Assembly: GCA_963932145.1 (NCBI GenBank)
Contig: OZ010613.1
Span: forward strand, 37,498,476-37,562,475
Direction: 5' to 3'
DNA: 64,000 nucleotides
Source of the DNA: Acanthosepion lycidas
Lineage: Eukaryota > Mollusca > Cephalopoda > Sepiida > Sepiidae
Below, one piece after another: positions 12,195 through 24,046 of this stretch. The notes beneath the pieces are model-generated. The model searched no databases, was not told where the DNA came from, and saw only the letters and a list, made by a program, of their open reading frames with translations. The translations under genes were made by a program, and so were the position numbers. The first letter of the stretch is position 1. Each line of letters starts with the position of its first letter.

Positions 12195-12345
12195 ACCTTA
12201 GACATTATAGTGATTTTTCCAAGCATAGCTCAGATGTGGCACAAGGGACACCCAGTGAGGAACGAACTCACTACTCAGTCGTAATTGTTTTTAGCGAGAC
12301 AAGCTTGCTAACCATTACACCACATCAAGGTGCCCATACCTTAGA
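12195..12345 (-). mobile_element. tRNA-derived SINE family E, antisense copy
   Basis: On the minus strand gatgtggtgtaatggttagc is followed by gagttcgttcctcactggg (A- and B-box positions), then the gtgccacatctgagct tail. Confidence 0.65.
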
Positions 12346-12563
12346 CATATGCGTGCTTTACTAATGTTTTTTTTATTCATCCTCAATATGCTAAAATAAC
12401 AGCATATGCAAACGGTTATTCCTTTATGAATGAGAAATTGGAGAGCTGAGTTAGAAATCCATTCATTCATTACATTGAATTTTTATCATTTAAACATTAT
12501 CTTTAGTGGATACTCATATTTGAGTAGATGTTTTATCTATTAAAAAAACATATTTATCAAGGA

Positions 12564-12874
12564 GGCATGGTGGAGTAATGGATAGTGGCTCTGATTGAGG
12601 AATCGAAGAGCAGAATTAGAATTCCAGTTGAATCTATGACATTCACTTACATGCTAATACCCTTGGAAAAGGTAGGAATCCTATTCTTCTCCCCCCAGCT
12701 ATGGGTAAATAGCAGGACAGACAGGCTTCTAAAGCTTTGGATGGCAACTGGTTTACCGCAGAAAGAAATGGCAACCTACTTTGTGGGGGTGGGGAATCTG
12801 CCTCTTCATTTATGTATCGAAAGATACATGATCGCCTAAGCATGTATCTCGCATGGTACATAACTGACTGACTG
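12564..12874 (+). mobile_element. tRNA-derived SINE, near full length
   Basis: A-box-like tggagtaatggatagtgg, then the shared body cttacatgctaatacccttg, agctatgggtaaatagcagg, aatggcaacctact and the tail gtatcgaaagatacatgat ending in ctgactgactga. The gtatcgaaagatac segment is a short perfect hairpin. Confidence 0.75.
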
Positions 12875-13179
12875 ATATTTATCTATTTTCATCTATTGGT
12901 TGGAATATTCAAACCTGCTTCCTCCTGGGCAGAGGGAGCCGTTGTTAGACCCAGCATACATTAAAACATTTTGCTGATCTAGCAAGTCTGAATAGTGCTC
13001 TTTTTTTTTTTTTTTTTTTTTAGTGAAATCATAATCGTAGAATTTAGAAATTTTCATATCTGCTCAGTTTCATATCCAAATATAAACAAAGCAATTTTCA
13101 AAGAAAGTAATTAATTTTTTTTTTTATTAATCTGACAGGGGCTCACAGGTTCGAATCCTACCAGAGAGTGCATATTTTT

Positions 13180-14369
13180 CTTTAAAATATTTAGGTCAGT
13201 AGATGATAGGTAAGATGATTAGTAAGTAAACAGTCTACTTAAATAGGTATCTACTAATGACTAACAACCTGCCCCCCACCAATTAACTTTTGTAAAATTT
13301 TGACTGGTAGATGAAAATACTGAAACTGATCTAAATAGGGAGAAGTAGATTCATGCCTTTTCCAAAGGTATTAGTATGAAGTAATCCCCAAAATACATGG
13401 ACTGAAACTTAAAATGATTTGCTGAGTTTTGTTTATGGTTTTTGTTAATTATGGTAGCATTGTATTATGCTGGTTTCACTGATCCTTGCCAACCACTGGA
13501 CTGGTTATAATACAAAACAAAGTTTAACAATTTCATATTGACTATCTGATTCTGGAAGGTTCTCTGATTTGTTTTATTTTGTACGTAGAGTAATATGGAA
13601 GAGAGCCTGTTCCAAGTAAGTAGAGGAAATTAGTTCAAAATATGACAAATTTAATTTATTACTAGTAGATAGGTAAAAAAGCAAACAACACAAAAAACCA
13701 CACCCTCGCTATTTTAAGAAAATACTGTTAGCATTCTTTTTCCTTTACTCTGGCAAGCTTGCATATGTAACACATGCTGAAAAACCTTAACCTGACCAAG
13801 AGTGATACTTGCAGAATAGTCATTTAGATTTTAATATAGGGGTTGGGTCAAGAATATTTCAGTACCTTCTTGTATATGTAATCTTTTCTCTTAAGCATTT
13901 TGGACTGATTGTGGTGTATGTTCCTGTTCGAAGTTCTAATCAAACTTCTTCTTTTATTGTAATATTGTAAGAAAATCTCCTAGTAATAAAAAAATAAAAA
14001 ATAAAAAAATTCTGAAAATGGTAAATAAAAATTAATCCCTGATTAATACTTGAATTATATCCAAAATGTAGATAACTTGGATTACTTTAGTTTCTTTCAA
14101 ATATCCAAAGCTAATGTGATAAATCATCAGACTTTTGATTTCAAGTTTTACAGCTTTTAAACTTTCATTCATCTATTAACTCTTGTTACATTTTTATTTT
14201 TTTGTGGAGTTGCCACTGTGACCAGAAATCATTTTTTTAGTACTTCAGATTAAGCACTTTAGATAATGAATATCAAAATATAAAATGTTAAGTGGGTGGC
14301 AGTTTGCTGTGTAAATTCACAGTAAATTGAACCTCTTACAGAAACTGTAAAAAGAAAAACGACTGTTTT
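13180..14369. other. Unassigned intronic sequence
   Basis: AT-rich; no gene. A B-box-like ggttcgaatcctacc just upstream (13148-13162) lacks a partner A box. Confidence 0.5.
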
Positions 14370-15420
14370 GCTGTTTGTAAATTGAAAAGACTAAACAGCA
14401 AAAAGACAGAATACATGGTTGTTAGCAAAAGGGAGAGCCCAACATTCAAATTACAAACCGGAGATAACAAATCAAACGAGTATAATTTAACTATCTTGGA
14501 ATTTTTTTACAGAAGACAGAAAATCTTATATTGAGAGATTGGGATAGCCAATGAAGCAATGAAGCCAAACCAAGTATTAGGAAAAACGAAAAATTTCATT
14601 AGAAACAATGAGTACTGTAGTGGTGACTTACTTCAGCAACCCAAAAGTGTCAGTCACATGTATGTTTTGCAATGGAGTGTGGAGATGGCAAATTGGTAAG
14701 CTTTGGATGGACATTGAATCAGGCAGCACTTTGTGCTGATGAAAGTGGTGGTGTCACTTGTAGCCATTTTTATTGGCTGGTTCTGGGTGCTCATTGGCTA
14801 AGTGCTGGCTGGGTCAGGTGCATAAAAGCATGGTGCACTCTTTCAACAGGAGTTCGCTTTTGATGGAGAGCGGTGTATTGGAAATCAAGATGCGGAGAGA
14901 AGTGTGGATTTGTTTTGCCTAGTGAACCAACTGGACTCGCTCTACCTTCCCCACCTTCTTTTTCGGTGTGTACCTCCAACCAAATTTGCACAAGTACTGA
15001 ACCGTTACATAATATCAATCCTCATATATGGCAGTGAATGCTGGGACAGTCTCCTTGCAGATGAAGAGACTTAATGCAACAGAAATGTGGTACTACAGAA
15101 TGATGCTGAAGATACCATGGACTGAACAGGAGTAGTAACCATTTTGGAGAAAATGGAAAGGAAACTTATACTTAACATCAGGAAGTGACAGTTGAGTTTT
15201 TCTAGGGCACATAATTAGGAAAGAGGGCTTGGAAAATATGATACTCACAAGACAGATTGAGGGAGAGAAGACACTGGCAACCTACTTAGTGAGCTTGAGT
15301 AAATGAATGACAGAACAAGCTTTAGGAGAAATAAAGATAAAATTTATTAAGAGCTGTAAAGAACAGGAAATTTTGGAGAGCCATGATCATCAATGTCTGA
15401 AGAAATATGACAAAGAAATA
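14370..15420 (+). mobile_element. RTE-type LINE 3' relic, split by a solo LTR
   Basis: The left part (14370-14615) encodes a KTEYMVVSK motif and the NYLGI region. The right part (14993-15420) encodes ISILIYGSECW and the ESHDHQCLKKYD tail. These belong to the C-terminal part of RTE-class reverse transcriptases (usual forms KTEVMVISK, KYLGS, LLYGCETW). Joining across the LTR restores the local sequence seen in the related copy at 60888 (aatactgaactgttacg). Confidence 0.8.
14616..14992 (+). mobile_element. Solo LTR (377 bp)
   Basis: Begins TGTAGTGG and ends TTTGCACA, fitting the TG...CA rule. It is flanked by an exact 5-bp duplication AGTAC (14611-14615 and 14993-14997) and contains CATAAAAG at 14821, a TATA-like box. 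The empty site is known from the related LINE at 60890. No internal retroelement genes are nearby, so it is a solo LTR. Orientation follows the TATA box. Confidence 0.85.
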
Positions 15421-15838
15421 ATTTTAATTCCTGCTTTGACAGGTTTGAATTTGCATTCCCTTTTAGTTTTAGGTAGATGCTGTTCAAACTAGAACTGTTT
15501 TTAAATTTTCCTAAATCACCCACTTATTTAGAAACCTGTTTCTACACTCAGTCAGGTGTCAACCTTATTCTCCCTATCCGTATCTTCCTAGGGTTGTACC
15601 GAATTTTTCTTTTTTTTTTTTTTTTTTTTTTCTTCATTAAGAAAATGTGGTTCAATCAGTTTTCCTCTTACATTACTGTTTCTTTTTGTTACTTACCTAG
15701 ACTTGACAAATTTAAGCACAGTACTAGATTGGCAGATAGGTCTCATGTTACACTAGTTTAAATTTCTATGCTAAATTACTTTTCTCACACTTCTCAATTG
15801 TAAAACTCTTTTGCTTCCTTGTTTTCAAGTCAACTTTG

Positions 15839-16150
15839 GGACTTATGATCATATCACATTGAAACACCACTTCTCGGATGATCACTGAAGTTAAGTAGTC
15901 GGGTTATAACGTAGATGAGTGACCATTTGGGAATATCAGGTGCTATAAACTTGGATATGTAGGTGGTGTAATGATAATGGTTCATTTTATTTACGAATGT
16001 GTATATATCCTTGGGGAAAAGTATAAATCCACCTCCTCCACCACCCCGGGCTACTAGTTAATTAGTATAACTTTTATCAGTAAATCATAATTATCTAATA
16101 GTTATTTCCTGGTTTTAAATAACTTGTAAAAGTTTGATTAGTTGTGTGTG

Positions 16151-16222
<72 letters not shown>
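15839..16222 (+). mobile_element. Dimeric 5S-rRNA/tRNA SINE with 10-bp target duplication
   Basis: Positions 15841-15955 resemble 5S rRNA (atcacattgaaacaccact, gatcactgaagttaagtag, gatgagtgaccatttggga). They are followed at about 15960 by a tRNA-like aggtggtgtaatgataatgg and the SINE body. The 3' end is (TA)n(CA)n. GTCAACTTTG (15829-15838) and GTCGACTTTG (16223-16232) are the target duplication. Confidence 0.8.
16155..16222. repeat. Compound (TA)n(CA)n microsatellite
   Basis: About 16 TA then 19 CA units, forming the 3' tail of the SINE. Confidence 0.95.
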
Positions 16223-16224
<2 letters not shown>

Positions 16225-16744
16225 CGACTTTGATCTTCAAAAGTTTAAATGCAATGTCAATTGTCTTCTTCTACCTGCTTAAATTCTTTCTATGATTGCC
16301 CTCTCTCCTTAATGTTTTTTCTCATTCTTTCACTCTCAGTAACTCCTTGTGTCTTAGTGGCTTTATTAGTTTGCTTGGGGTGAAACAATTAAAATTAGCC
16401 TTCAGCTTCACAGAAATATTTTAATCATCTCTAATACATTATGTATCCCTATTTGCTGCCATTAGTTAATTATATCTTTTCTGTACAATCAATATTATTG
16501 AATAGAGTGGATTATGACCTTTTGGGGGCCCCCTAGGCTAATGAAATTATAGGGGCCTCCTTTCAGATGGAGCCACTGAGCTCGCCCACAACTATCTTGA
16601 ATATTTTTTACTTGTGATATATTTTAGCAACATTTACATAGGTTGAAAAAAAACTTACTGCTAATTGTTTAAATAAACTAGAATAGCTATCTTTTATTTG
16701 TCGATGAAAATATTCTTTAATGCCACTATTTACTGCAAACCAAA

Positions 16745-17635
16745 GTAGCCTGGAGTAATGGTTAGTGTCTCGGATTGAGGAATTGGAGAGGCGAGTCCGA
16801 ATTCCTGTTGAATCCATTACATTCGCATATGTGCTTCTGTCCTGGGTATGATGATAAACTACATCTATGTCCTGGGTAAGACGATAAACCATGTCCAACA
16901 GCAAGGCCTCTTATCAGGAGGTTTTGTGGAGCGTGTAACCCCACCTAAATTGCTGTTGTTCCCAGGTCCACCATGACATTAAATTACATCCAGCAGCAAA
17001 GCCTCAGTTTTTGTGTTTTTGTGGAGCTTGGGACCACCTCTTAATTGCTGTTGTTTCCAGATCCATTATGACCTGGGGTGGTAGCACCTGTTAGGGTCCC
17101 AGCTATGAGAAAATAGTTAACACCCAAACTTGTGTAAAAATAGGTTTTAATACCAGAAATACTTTGTAATAAAAAAAAAAAAAAAAAAAAAATTTATTAC
17201 CAGCAATAATTTTTGATGGAAAAAATTATCGGCAATACTTAAAAAAAAAAAAAATACTAACAATACAAACAGCTATACCCTTTTTGGAAAAAATATGACC
17301 AGCTATAGATTTCCTCAAAAAAAACATTCTTAGACATAGATTTTTGAAGAAAAACATTAGTAGCAATAAAAATTTTGTCAGCTTTAAATAACCCATTGAG
17401 GTTGATATGCTGTAAAACAAACCGAACCACTTGTGTGCTTATACCCTAGGGAAAGGTATGAATCCTCATCTTTTACCCCCAGCTATGAGTAAATAGCAGG
17501 ACAGACTGGGTTTTATAACCTTGGATGGCAACTGGTCTACCAGAGAAAGAAATGGCAACCTACTGTGGGGGTGATGGTGAAAAATCTGCTTCATCAGTCA
17601 TGTATCATGCATGGCACATAAGTACTACATATTTC
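16745..17635 (+). mobile_element. tRNA-derived SINE interrupted by element D
   Basis: The head (ctggagtaatggttagtg, then gagtccgaattcctg) runs to tatgtgctt at about 16836. Element D follows, and from about 17428 the SINE body resumes (tgtgtgcttataccctaggg, agctatgagtaaatagcagg, aaatggcaacctact). Confidence 0.65.
16837..17427 (+). mobile_element. Element D (SINE-like), nested
   Basis: Starts ctgtcctgggtatgatgata, contains aggaggttttgtggagcg and ggtagcacctgttagggtcc, and ends ggttgatatgctgtaaaac. TGTGCTT at both borders is a plausible target duplication. Relatives at 27645, 37552 and 50100. Confidence 0.6.
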
Positions 17636-17874
17636 AGCACAACTGTAGTAAAAAGAAAACTGATCTTTTGTAGTAATAAAACAATCAAAATGAGTTTGTC
17701 ATATTGATATCTTTTCAGTTTATGAAACTTAAGTTATAACACATAGAAAATTAAAATCACTGCTTTAGAAAAATTTCTAAAGTTTAAACATTCTGAACTA
17801 AAATAAAACATGTTATGTTCTTGAAATGCAATGATGCAAACTAAAACCTTCTCTTCCTTGCTTTGCTTCCTGTA

Positions 17875-18168
17875 ATGTATATTTTATCATTTCACCTCAT
17901 CCAAGGCAATAAATCCATTAAGATGCAAAGGGTTAGTGTTAAGATACGAGAGAAAAAATTAAGGAGAGAGCAATAAAAGGCCAAGAATTAAAACATTGCA
18001 TTTAAATTTTTGAAGATCAAATTTGACTGGGAAGCAAGATGCCTGAAGAGTTTGACTAGTGAGAAGTTTGATAGAAGAAACTGTTAGCATAGAACTTGCC
18101 ATCAATTTAGTACTTCACTTAAATTCATAAAGCCTAGCTACTAGAGGAAAGTTCATCAGATCAATTTC
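17875..18168 (-). mobile_element. LINE family A 3' fragment
   Basis: Ttatcatttcacctcatcca is the inverted 3' end. The copy runs through gatcaaatttgactgggaag and ccatcaatttagtacttcac. A diverged repeat of about 65 nt flanks it on both sides. Confidence 0.65.
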
Positions 18169-18689
18169 AGTTTATGCAACTATTTAGAAGTTATAACAAC
18201 TAGAAAATTAAAATCATTGCTTTATAAAAGTTTAAGGGGACTGTAGGCTGCAGCCTATACTAACCTAAAGGATAATCCAGCCCTAAATGACATGATGTTA
18301 ATCTCAGTAAATATTGTGTAATACTGTGAAATTAAATCTGGATGTTAAGTAATATTAATCCTGTAATACAGATTGTAAAAACAGTCATGAAAAATCAGTT
18401 ACGTGAAACAAATTTTTATCTGTAAAAAGGCTTAAAATAGAAATAAATCTTTTAAGTAGGAGCAGACAAACTGTAGCCAAATGTGGCCTGCTTGATGATT
18501 TTATGCAGCCTGCAGCTGTGTAACAAATGTTCTTTTTAAATGTCCATTAAAAAAAAAAAAATTAGGTATTTTTGGGTTACATGTTGTAAAAATAACCTAT
18601 TAAAAACAAAACAAATGGAAGCCATATATATTCAAGTGAACTCTAATTCTCAGAAAACTGAATTCCAACGAAATTGATATTTGATGTCT

Positions 18690-18850
18690 CTTCAGGACAT
18701 TGGCAATCATGGCTCTCCACAACTTACTGTCCTTTACAGCTTTCCTAAACCTTGTTCTTCACTCCATTTACTTAAGCTCACTAGGTAAGTTATGCAGTGT
18801 CTCACACTCTTGGCTTTGTATGGGACTTATAACTCTGAGTAAATAATTAT
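18690..18850 (-). mobile_element. RTE LINE fragment
   Basis: Aggacattggcaatcatggc and aaaccttgttcttcactcca match the inverted 3' end of the RTE family. Confidence 0.55.
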
Positions 18851-19029
18851 AAACCCCTTTAAGATGTGGTAACAAATATTATTTACCTGGTTGTGTGGTG
18901 TTGGAGATACAAGATATAGTAATACTATGTAAAATTTTGTGTTTGGTATCAAATGTAGACTGAATATGAATCAGAAGCCAACAGAATAAGATAAAGAATA
19001 AGTAAAGGGTATAGTCTTTCTTGTGTGTG

Positions 19030-19031
<2 letters not shown>

Positions 19032-19066
<35 letters not shown>
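19032..19066. repeat. (TA)n microsatellite
   Basis: About 17 TA units. Confidence 0.95.
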
Positions 19067-19072
<6 letters not shown>

Positions 19073-19364
19073 ATATCATTAGTGTCCAGATAATTCAGTT
19101 AGAAAATAGAAGTGTCTAAGGTTTTCTTACCTCAAACTTTTGAGTGCTAACAGATAAATGCTATGATTATGACCTGGGGAAAAGGAGCTGAAATTTTTGA
19201 TGACCTGTTCAATAACGAGAATGTCATGTATTTGTGGCCGTAGAGGATAAAAATGATGTCTATTCTTATTGATTTAGAACGAGTGAACTAATTATTTTGT
19301 TATAATTATTTTTGACACTATAATTAATTTTACTTTTTTTTTCTTTTTTTAATGTTTACATCTT

Positions 19365-19615
19365 CAATCTGTCCTGGGAGTATCAAAATTGACATCAAGT
19401 CCTCATTCCTCCTTTCGTGCTCTAGAAATTTCATCTCTCTTTCTGATGCTAAATAGAAGTGTCCTTTTTGTTTCTATTTTAGCTAAAACCATTGTTTCTC
19501 ACATGTTCAGTTTATGGTATTCTCAGCACTCTTCTGTAGAACCATATTTCTGTATAAAGACTCTTCATCTGTCAGATTGTCCAGCATTCCCTGCCATATA
19601 GGATTGATCATGTTA
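19365..19615 (-). mobile_element. RTE LINE fragment
   Basis: Caatctgtcctgggagtatc, agaaatttcatctctctttc and attccctgccatatagga match the inverted RTE C-terminal coding region. The minus strand would encode the FLGHIMRKEGLE-type segment in a broken frame. Confidence 0.6.
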
Positions 19616-19619
19616 AATA

Positions 19620-19713
19620 CAACCACAGGCACTTGGATTGTTATATCTCACACTACAGGATGTTAGTACCCAATCAGTGTAAACTAACGTAGGGATCTAG
19701 GTGCCTGTGTGTA
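19620..19713. mobile_element. Small MITE-like hairpin
   Basis: CACAGGCACTTGGAT (19624-19638) and ATCTAGGTGCCTGTG (19695-19709) are inverted repeats around a 56-nt unique centre. Class unknown. Confidence 0.5.
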
Positions 19714-20569
19714 CTCTAACTGGAAATAAACATGTCATTTTTGCACTTTGCTATAAACATCATGAGACTTATTAAGAATTTCTCATTGTACAATTTTTTC
19801 TCAGCTGTACAAATCTCATTTAATAGTAATGAATTAAATATTAAACTTATATATGTGTAGTCTGTTTACAAGATACCTCTAACAAGCAAATGTACAAATA
19901 TCACAGCTATGTATGATTATCATTGTGAAACTCACTTTATTGTGATACACAATGCCAACGATGATGCATACTGACAGGAAAAATTGTTGCCAACACCTGT
20001 TCTCAAGTATATCAAAATTCCAAATTTTGATATTATGAAAATATTTTTCATTGACAGAATCACAACTTTGTAATGAACAAAATGAGATGGTTGAAAATTT
20101 CTTTTTTTAATCTGTGTTATTAACACAAAAGTACTTCATTGTGCACTCACACTATACTCCAAAAGTTTGGGGAAACCCTTTGGATTTAATAATTAAAGTT
20201 TCATACTTTCTTTGATTTAATAATCTCTAAGGTTGAATGCTGAAACTATTTAACCTATTAGTGTATGACATTCAATTCTTTATGGGGGTTGTGGGTACCT
20301 AAAACTTAGTCTGCTAGCCTTTAGATTGCTGTTAGCTGGCAAGGTAGATTAGGCAAAAATAGCGAGTTTTTAGGAAACTTTCAGCAGTCATGGGTTAATT
20401 TTATTAGTGAAGATTTATAATTATTGTAATTATTATAATTTGTGTATGTTATGTAAAGCTGGGTACAAACTATACTTTACAGTATACAAAGCAGGAAAAC
20501 ATACATTTTCTATTGGTTGTCATCTTTGGCAAACGTTTTATCAGTATAAAATAGGTGATTCAGATAGTC

Positions 20570-21513
20570 ATTCAGTAACTTGTATCTGTAGCCTACTGTT
20601 GTTCAGTAGGCAGCTGAGTGGTACTAATGCAAGGCAGAACAGTAGTGGTGACAATGAATCTCCTTAGAAGATCTGCTTTTGAAGTTGATTGGACTCTGTT
20701 AATGACCAATTTGTATTGCTTAGGTTTAGTGCAGTCTTCCAGTTTTTCATGCTCTCTGTTATGAATTTGACTATTTGGAGTATACTCTGTATATTTTTCG
20801 CCTCTTTTCTATCCGTGAGTGTGGTACACTTGAATACTGTCCTGTAGTCTATCCATGGTACTGATAAGTTTATTTACCTTGTTTTCACCTCTTTCGACAT
20901 TGTTTTATTGATAATTAGTCGGTCCTTGCACCCATAACTTTCTCTTTTACATTCCTTCTGTTTTGCTGGGAGTAAATTGTTTTTCTCAAAGAAGTCATGT
21001 CATCTTGGTTATGATAGAAGTGAGAATCTTATGCATTGTTGCTAGGCAGGTGATGAGGCTATAGTTGTGTTCTGCATCATTTCTGTTTTTTGGGAGTAGG
21101 TATGTTACTCTTCATCTGAGCCATTTGAGGCATTTTTCTAGATTTATGATTTGTGTGAGGCCTTGGTAGGTGCTAGATAGGGTGTTTTTTTTTTTTTTTT
21201 TTTTTTTTTTTTTCTCTCTCTTTGTAATCCAAAAGTTGACTATTTGGTCTATTCTTGGTCCTTTCTAGTTTTTGGTTTCATTGATGACAGTGGTTGGTTC
21301 AGTAATATTGATATCTATCCATTTTTGGTACTCTATATGTTGTTCTTGTTGTTGCTTGATCCATGTAACTCTTTCATTGTGCATTTTGCAGTTTTCCCAT
21401 GTCTTAACCAGAACTGAATTTTTAGGCGGGTTATTTATTACTATTCTATTTTTTCCTAGTTCTTTATATAGTTTCTTGGCATCTTCTTTGAAGATCTTGT
21501 TTTGCCAGAAGAA

Positions 21514-21550
<37 letters not shown>

Positions 21551-22520
21551 CATATCACATGATTCTCTGTGCCTTCACTTGAATTTGTTGTTTCAGCTTT
21601 TCTTTAACTTTTGGTAGGTCAGTCTTATTCTTTGTTAAAGCTTTGTTTCAGTTGTCTCCTTTTTCTTTCTTTCATTTTTGAGCCCTTGTCCACTTCATTC
21701 AGAAGTGACAATTGTCCTCATAATTTATTTCAGGTTCTATATTTTTTTTCCAGATTGGAACTTTTCTTTTTAGTTTGTTTTGACATTTTACCTATTGTTT
21801 CTGTGATCTTTGCTGAGTCCGTGCATATAAGATGATTAATTTCTGTCAGGTTTTTTTTAATTGCTTGGTTAGTGAGAATGATGGTTTCCTTTGCTTGGTG
21901 GTTCTTCTTTACTTTTGGAATTGTCAGCCTTTCCTTGAAAGACATTTCCTTTACATTCTCTCATTTATATCTGTATTTTATTATTTCTGTTTCTCTGTCA
22001 TCTTTGTCATTATCTTCTATTTACTTGTGTACCTTCAAGGGTTTATTACAGCTGGTTTTTATTTGTTCCTCTGCATGTGTCTCCTTTGGGTTGTTGCCAT
22101 TTAGATCCTCGATGTTAATGTTTAATCTATTTTTGATGTTTTCTTGAATGCTTTCAAGTTCTATAGCCAATATTTTTTTCTCTAATGTCATACCTGACAT
22201 TGGCTAGTTTGTTGGCATCAGTATTTAGTCTGAGGGATGTTTTTCTCACCCAATATTATAGGTGGCTTTGGTCATCATTGTGGCTGTCAGATTTATCGTG
22301 GCAGTGTAAAATGTTATCATTACTTAAATATACTCTTCCCTAGACCATTTTATTCTTTTTGTGGGATTTTCTTTTAATGAATGAGGGCCTCTTTGAGGAC
22401 TGTCCTTGGTGTGGTTTTTCTCTAGTTCTCATTTGGGTAGAGTTTGTTTCAGTTGCAGAATTTGATCTCAATCTGGTTCCTCACTGAGGATTGCGGTCCT
22501 TGTTGACCTATATGATGACC
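20570..22520 (-). mobile_element. R4/Dong-like LINE reverse-transcriptase relic
   Basis: Minus-strand pieces occur in 5'-to-3' order. Near 21330 NITEPTTVI and NWKGPRIDQ match the (NWK)-PG-D motif at the start of this reverse transcriptase. Near 20960 LLPAKQKECKRESYGCKD and then RLIINKTM match the LLP-EQKGC-G-KDQLLIDK motif typical of the R4 group. VPWIDYR follows (usual form AWIDY-KA-D). A 71-codon lysine-rich open segment (21730-21945) would be the N-terminal domain. Many stops, frame changes and two long T-tracts make it a dead copy. Confidence 0.65.
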
Positions 22521-22539
22521 AATGTAGTTTAGCAATATT

Positions 22540-23740
22540 TTTTGCTGTGTCAACATTATAGCTCATATTTATCGATTCGTGGGCACCAGAGCACATCCAT
22601 GCCATGGGGCGGGGGCATGTTCAGGGGGCCAGGCCTCCTATTTTTTAAAAAAGAATTTACTGTTTTTATTAACAATAATAGTAAAATAATAATAATAATG
22701 ATAATAAACCCTTCAGGAAAAGTCCCTCTGGTATGAATTGAGCTAGTAAATTAGTTTTCAAAAAGGCATGCAACCTTCAATTTTTTTAAGATTCTTTGAT
22801 ATTCAAATGGTGGCACTGAAAATTTTGGTCTATATTGTCTATGCTTGGTAAAAAAAAAAAATCACTTTTTTGTAAACTCATGAAATGTACATAAATCTTT
22901 GATCATTGTTTTCTAGTTAAAATTTATTGTAGATGCATCATGAAAAATTTTCTAACAAAGAAAACCTATTGAAGGTTCTTTTCAACTGAAAATATACAAC
23001 TTTTTTGTGATGTGACAACTGTATTGATTGCCAAGTCAATACAATTGTCACCATAAAAACACTAATTCTTAATTGATCACAAAAAGGTTTGATTCTGATC
23101 AGTAGTTAGATGGATAACTATTTAGGATTACCAGGTATTGTAAGCAAGTAAGTGTTGATCTAGATTAAGCAAAGCTTATTAAAGAATTACAATGTTGTAA
23201 TCTCCATAAAAATCTTTTTTTTTTCTTTTTTTTTTATTATATTGGCTAAAAAGATCCCTCTTTTGTTATAGATTGTACACCTGGAGGCTCTTGAATAGAT
23301 CAAAAATGAAAAAAAGATTGAACAGATATTGAAATAAATCCAATGCATATGTAAAGTCCTTGAAATTGTTATTTGTAAACTGAATGAAAGTTAGGTTTAA
23401 ATATTATTTTACAAAACTGACCAAATGTAGATGAAAATGAAATGTAATTGGTTAAAAGATAATGAAATGATAGGAAACATGCTGTTCTTTTCATGGCTTT
23501 TGATCAGTAATGTTAGTGATTTTCTTATAAGGAAACCTTCTACATACATTGACCTATCAGCCAGTGTCACTCTCAGCTGAAATTTAAATCTTTCTTAAAA
23601 CAGGTTTTCAGGAAGATAGGTTTCTCAATTCCAGTAACTTGATCTTTCCAGTATTAAAGAGAGGCTTCCTTAACCTTTGGTTTAAAGTAGTATGAAATGA
23701 AGTGTGCCACTAGATAATCTAGGTTTCACCTATTTATTTG
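22540..23740. other. Unassigned intronic sequence
   Basis: AT-rich, with a short (AAT)n patch near 22680-22705; no gene or recognised element. Confidence 0.5.
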
Positions 23741-23748
23741 TTGAAATA

Positions 23749-23816
23749 TTAGGTTGGTGCAAAAATAATGTCGTTTTCTCACATAGTAACATATGTGAGA
23801 AAACGACATAACCTAA
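23749..23816. mobile_element. Mariner-type palindromic MITE, copy 2, right arm shortened
   Basis: TTAGGTTGGTGCAAAAA left end; centre tcacatagtaacatatgtga; right end lacks the ttatttttgcacca segment. TA at both borders. Subfamily 1. Confidence 0.85.
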
Positions 23817-23818
23817 TA

Positions 23819-24046
23819 GTTAAATGCAACTGCCACTTCTACTCAAACAATTTCTTGCTCTTCCTGTCTGTGAAACTCTCCATTTACTTGCTCCCCTGAT
23901 AACTACAATCTAGTCATTTTTTCTCTTTTTCTCAACTCTCCCTATACTCAATCTTTTTTCTCACTTTCACTCCCTGTAACCCCCTGCATACTAATGGCAT
24001 TCCTGCCTTACTTGGGATGAAATGGAGAAAAAAAAAAAAAAAAAAA
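23819..24046 (+). mobile_element. LINE family A 3' fragment
   Basis: Taaatgcaactgccacttct begins right after the MITE and the copy ends ttgggatgaaatgg plus A19. Confidence 0.6.

Larger units (their letters stand above)
15690..16395 (+). mobile_element. LINE family A 3' fragment split by a 5S/tRNA SINE
   Basis: The left part 15690-15838 carries tactagattggcagatagg and the right part 16223-16395 carries gactttgatcttcaaaagtt through gcttggggtgaaacaatt, the family 3' end. Together they form one contiguous copy. Confidence 0.75.
16505..18285. mobile_element. hAT-like element family C, broken into parts by nested insertions
   Basis: Parts 16505-16742, 17641-17790 and 18169-18285 align in order with the uninterrupted copy at 46735-47177. 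Ends gtggattatgacc and ataatccagcccta are inverted-repeat-like (CAGGGCTGGATTAT type). A tRNA SINE, itself carrying a second element, sits in the first gap and a LINE in the second. Confidence 0.6.

Noticed and set aside
13121..13175. Possible tRNA gene around ggttcgaatcctacc
   Set aside because: The T-arm/B-box half is good, but upstream is a T-run with no A box, D-arm or acceptor partner.
15841..15955. Functional 5S rRNA gene
   Set aside because: Diverged from 5S, fused to a tRNA-like SINE body and flanked by a target duplication: a SINE head, not an rRNA gene.
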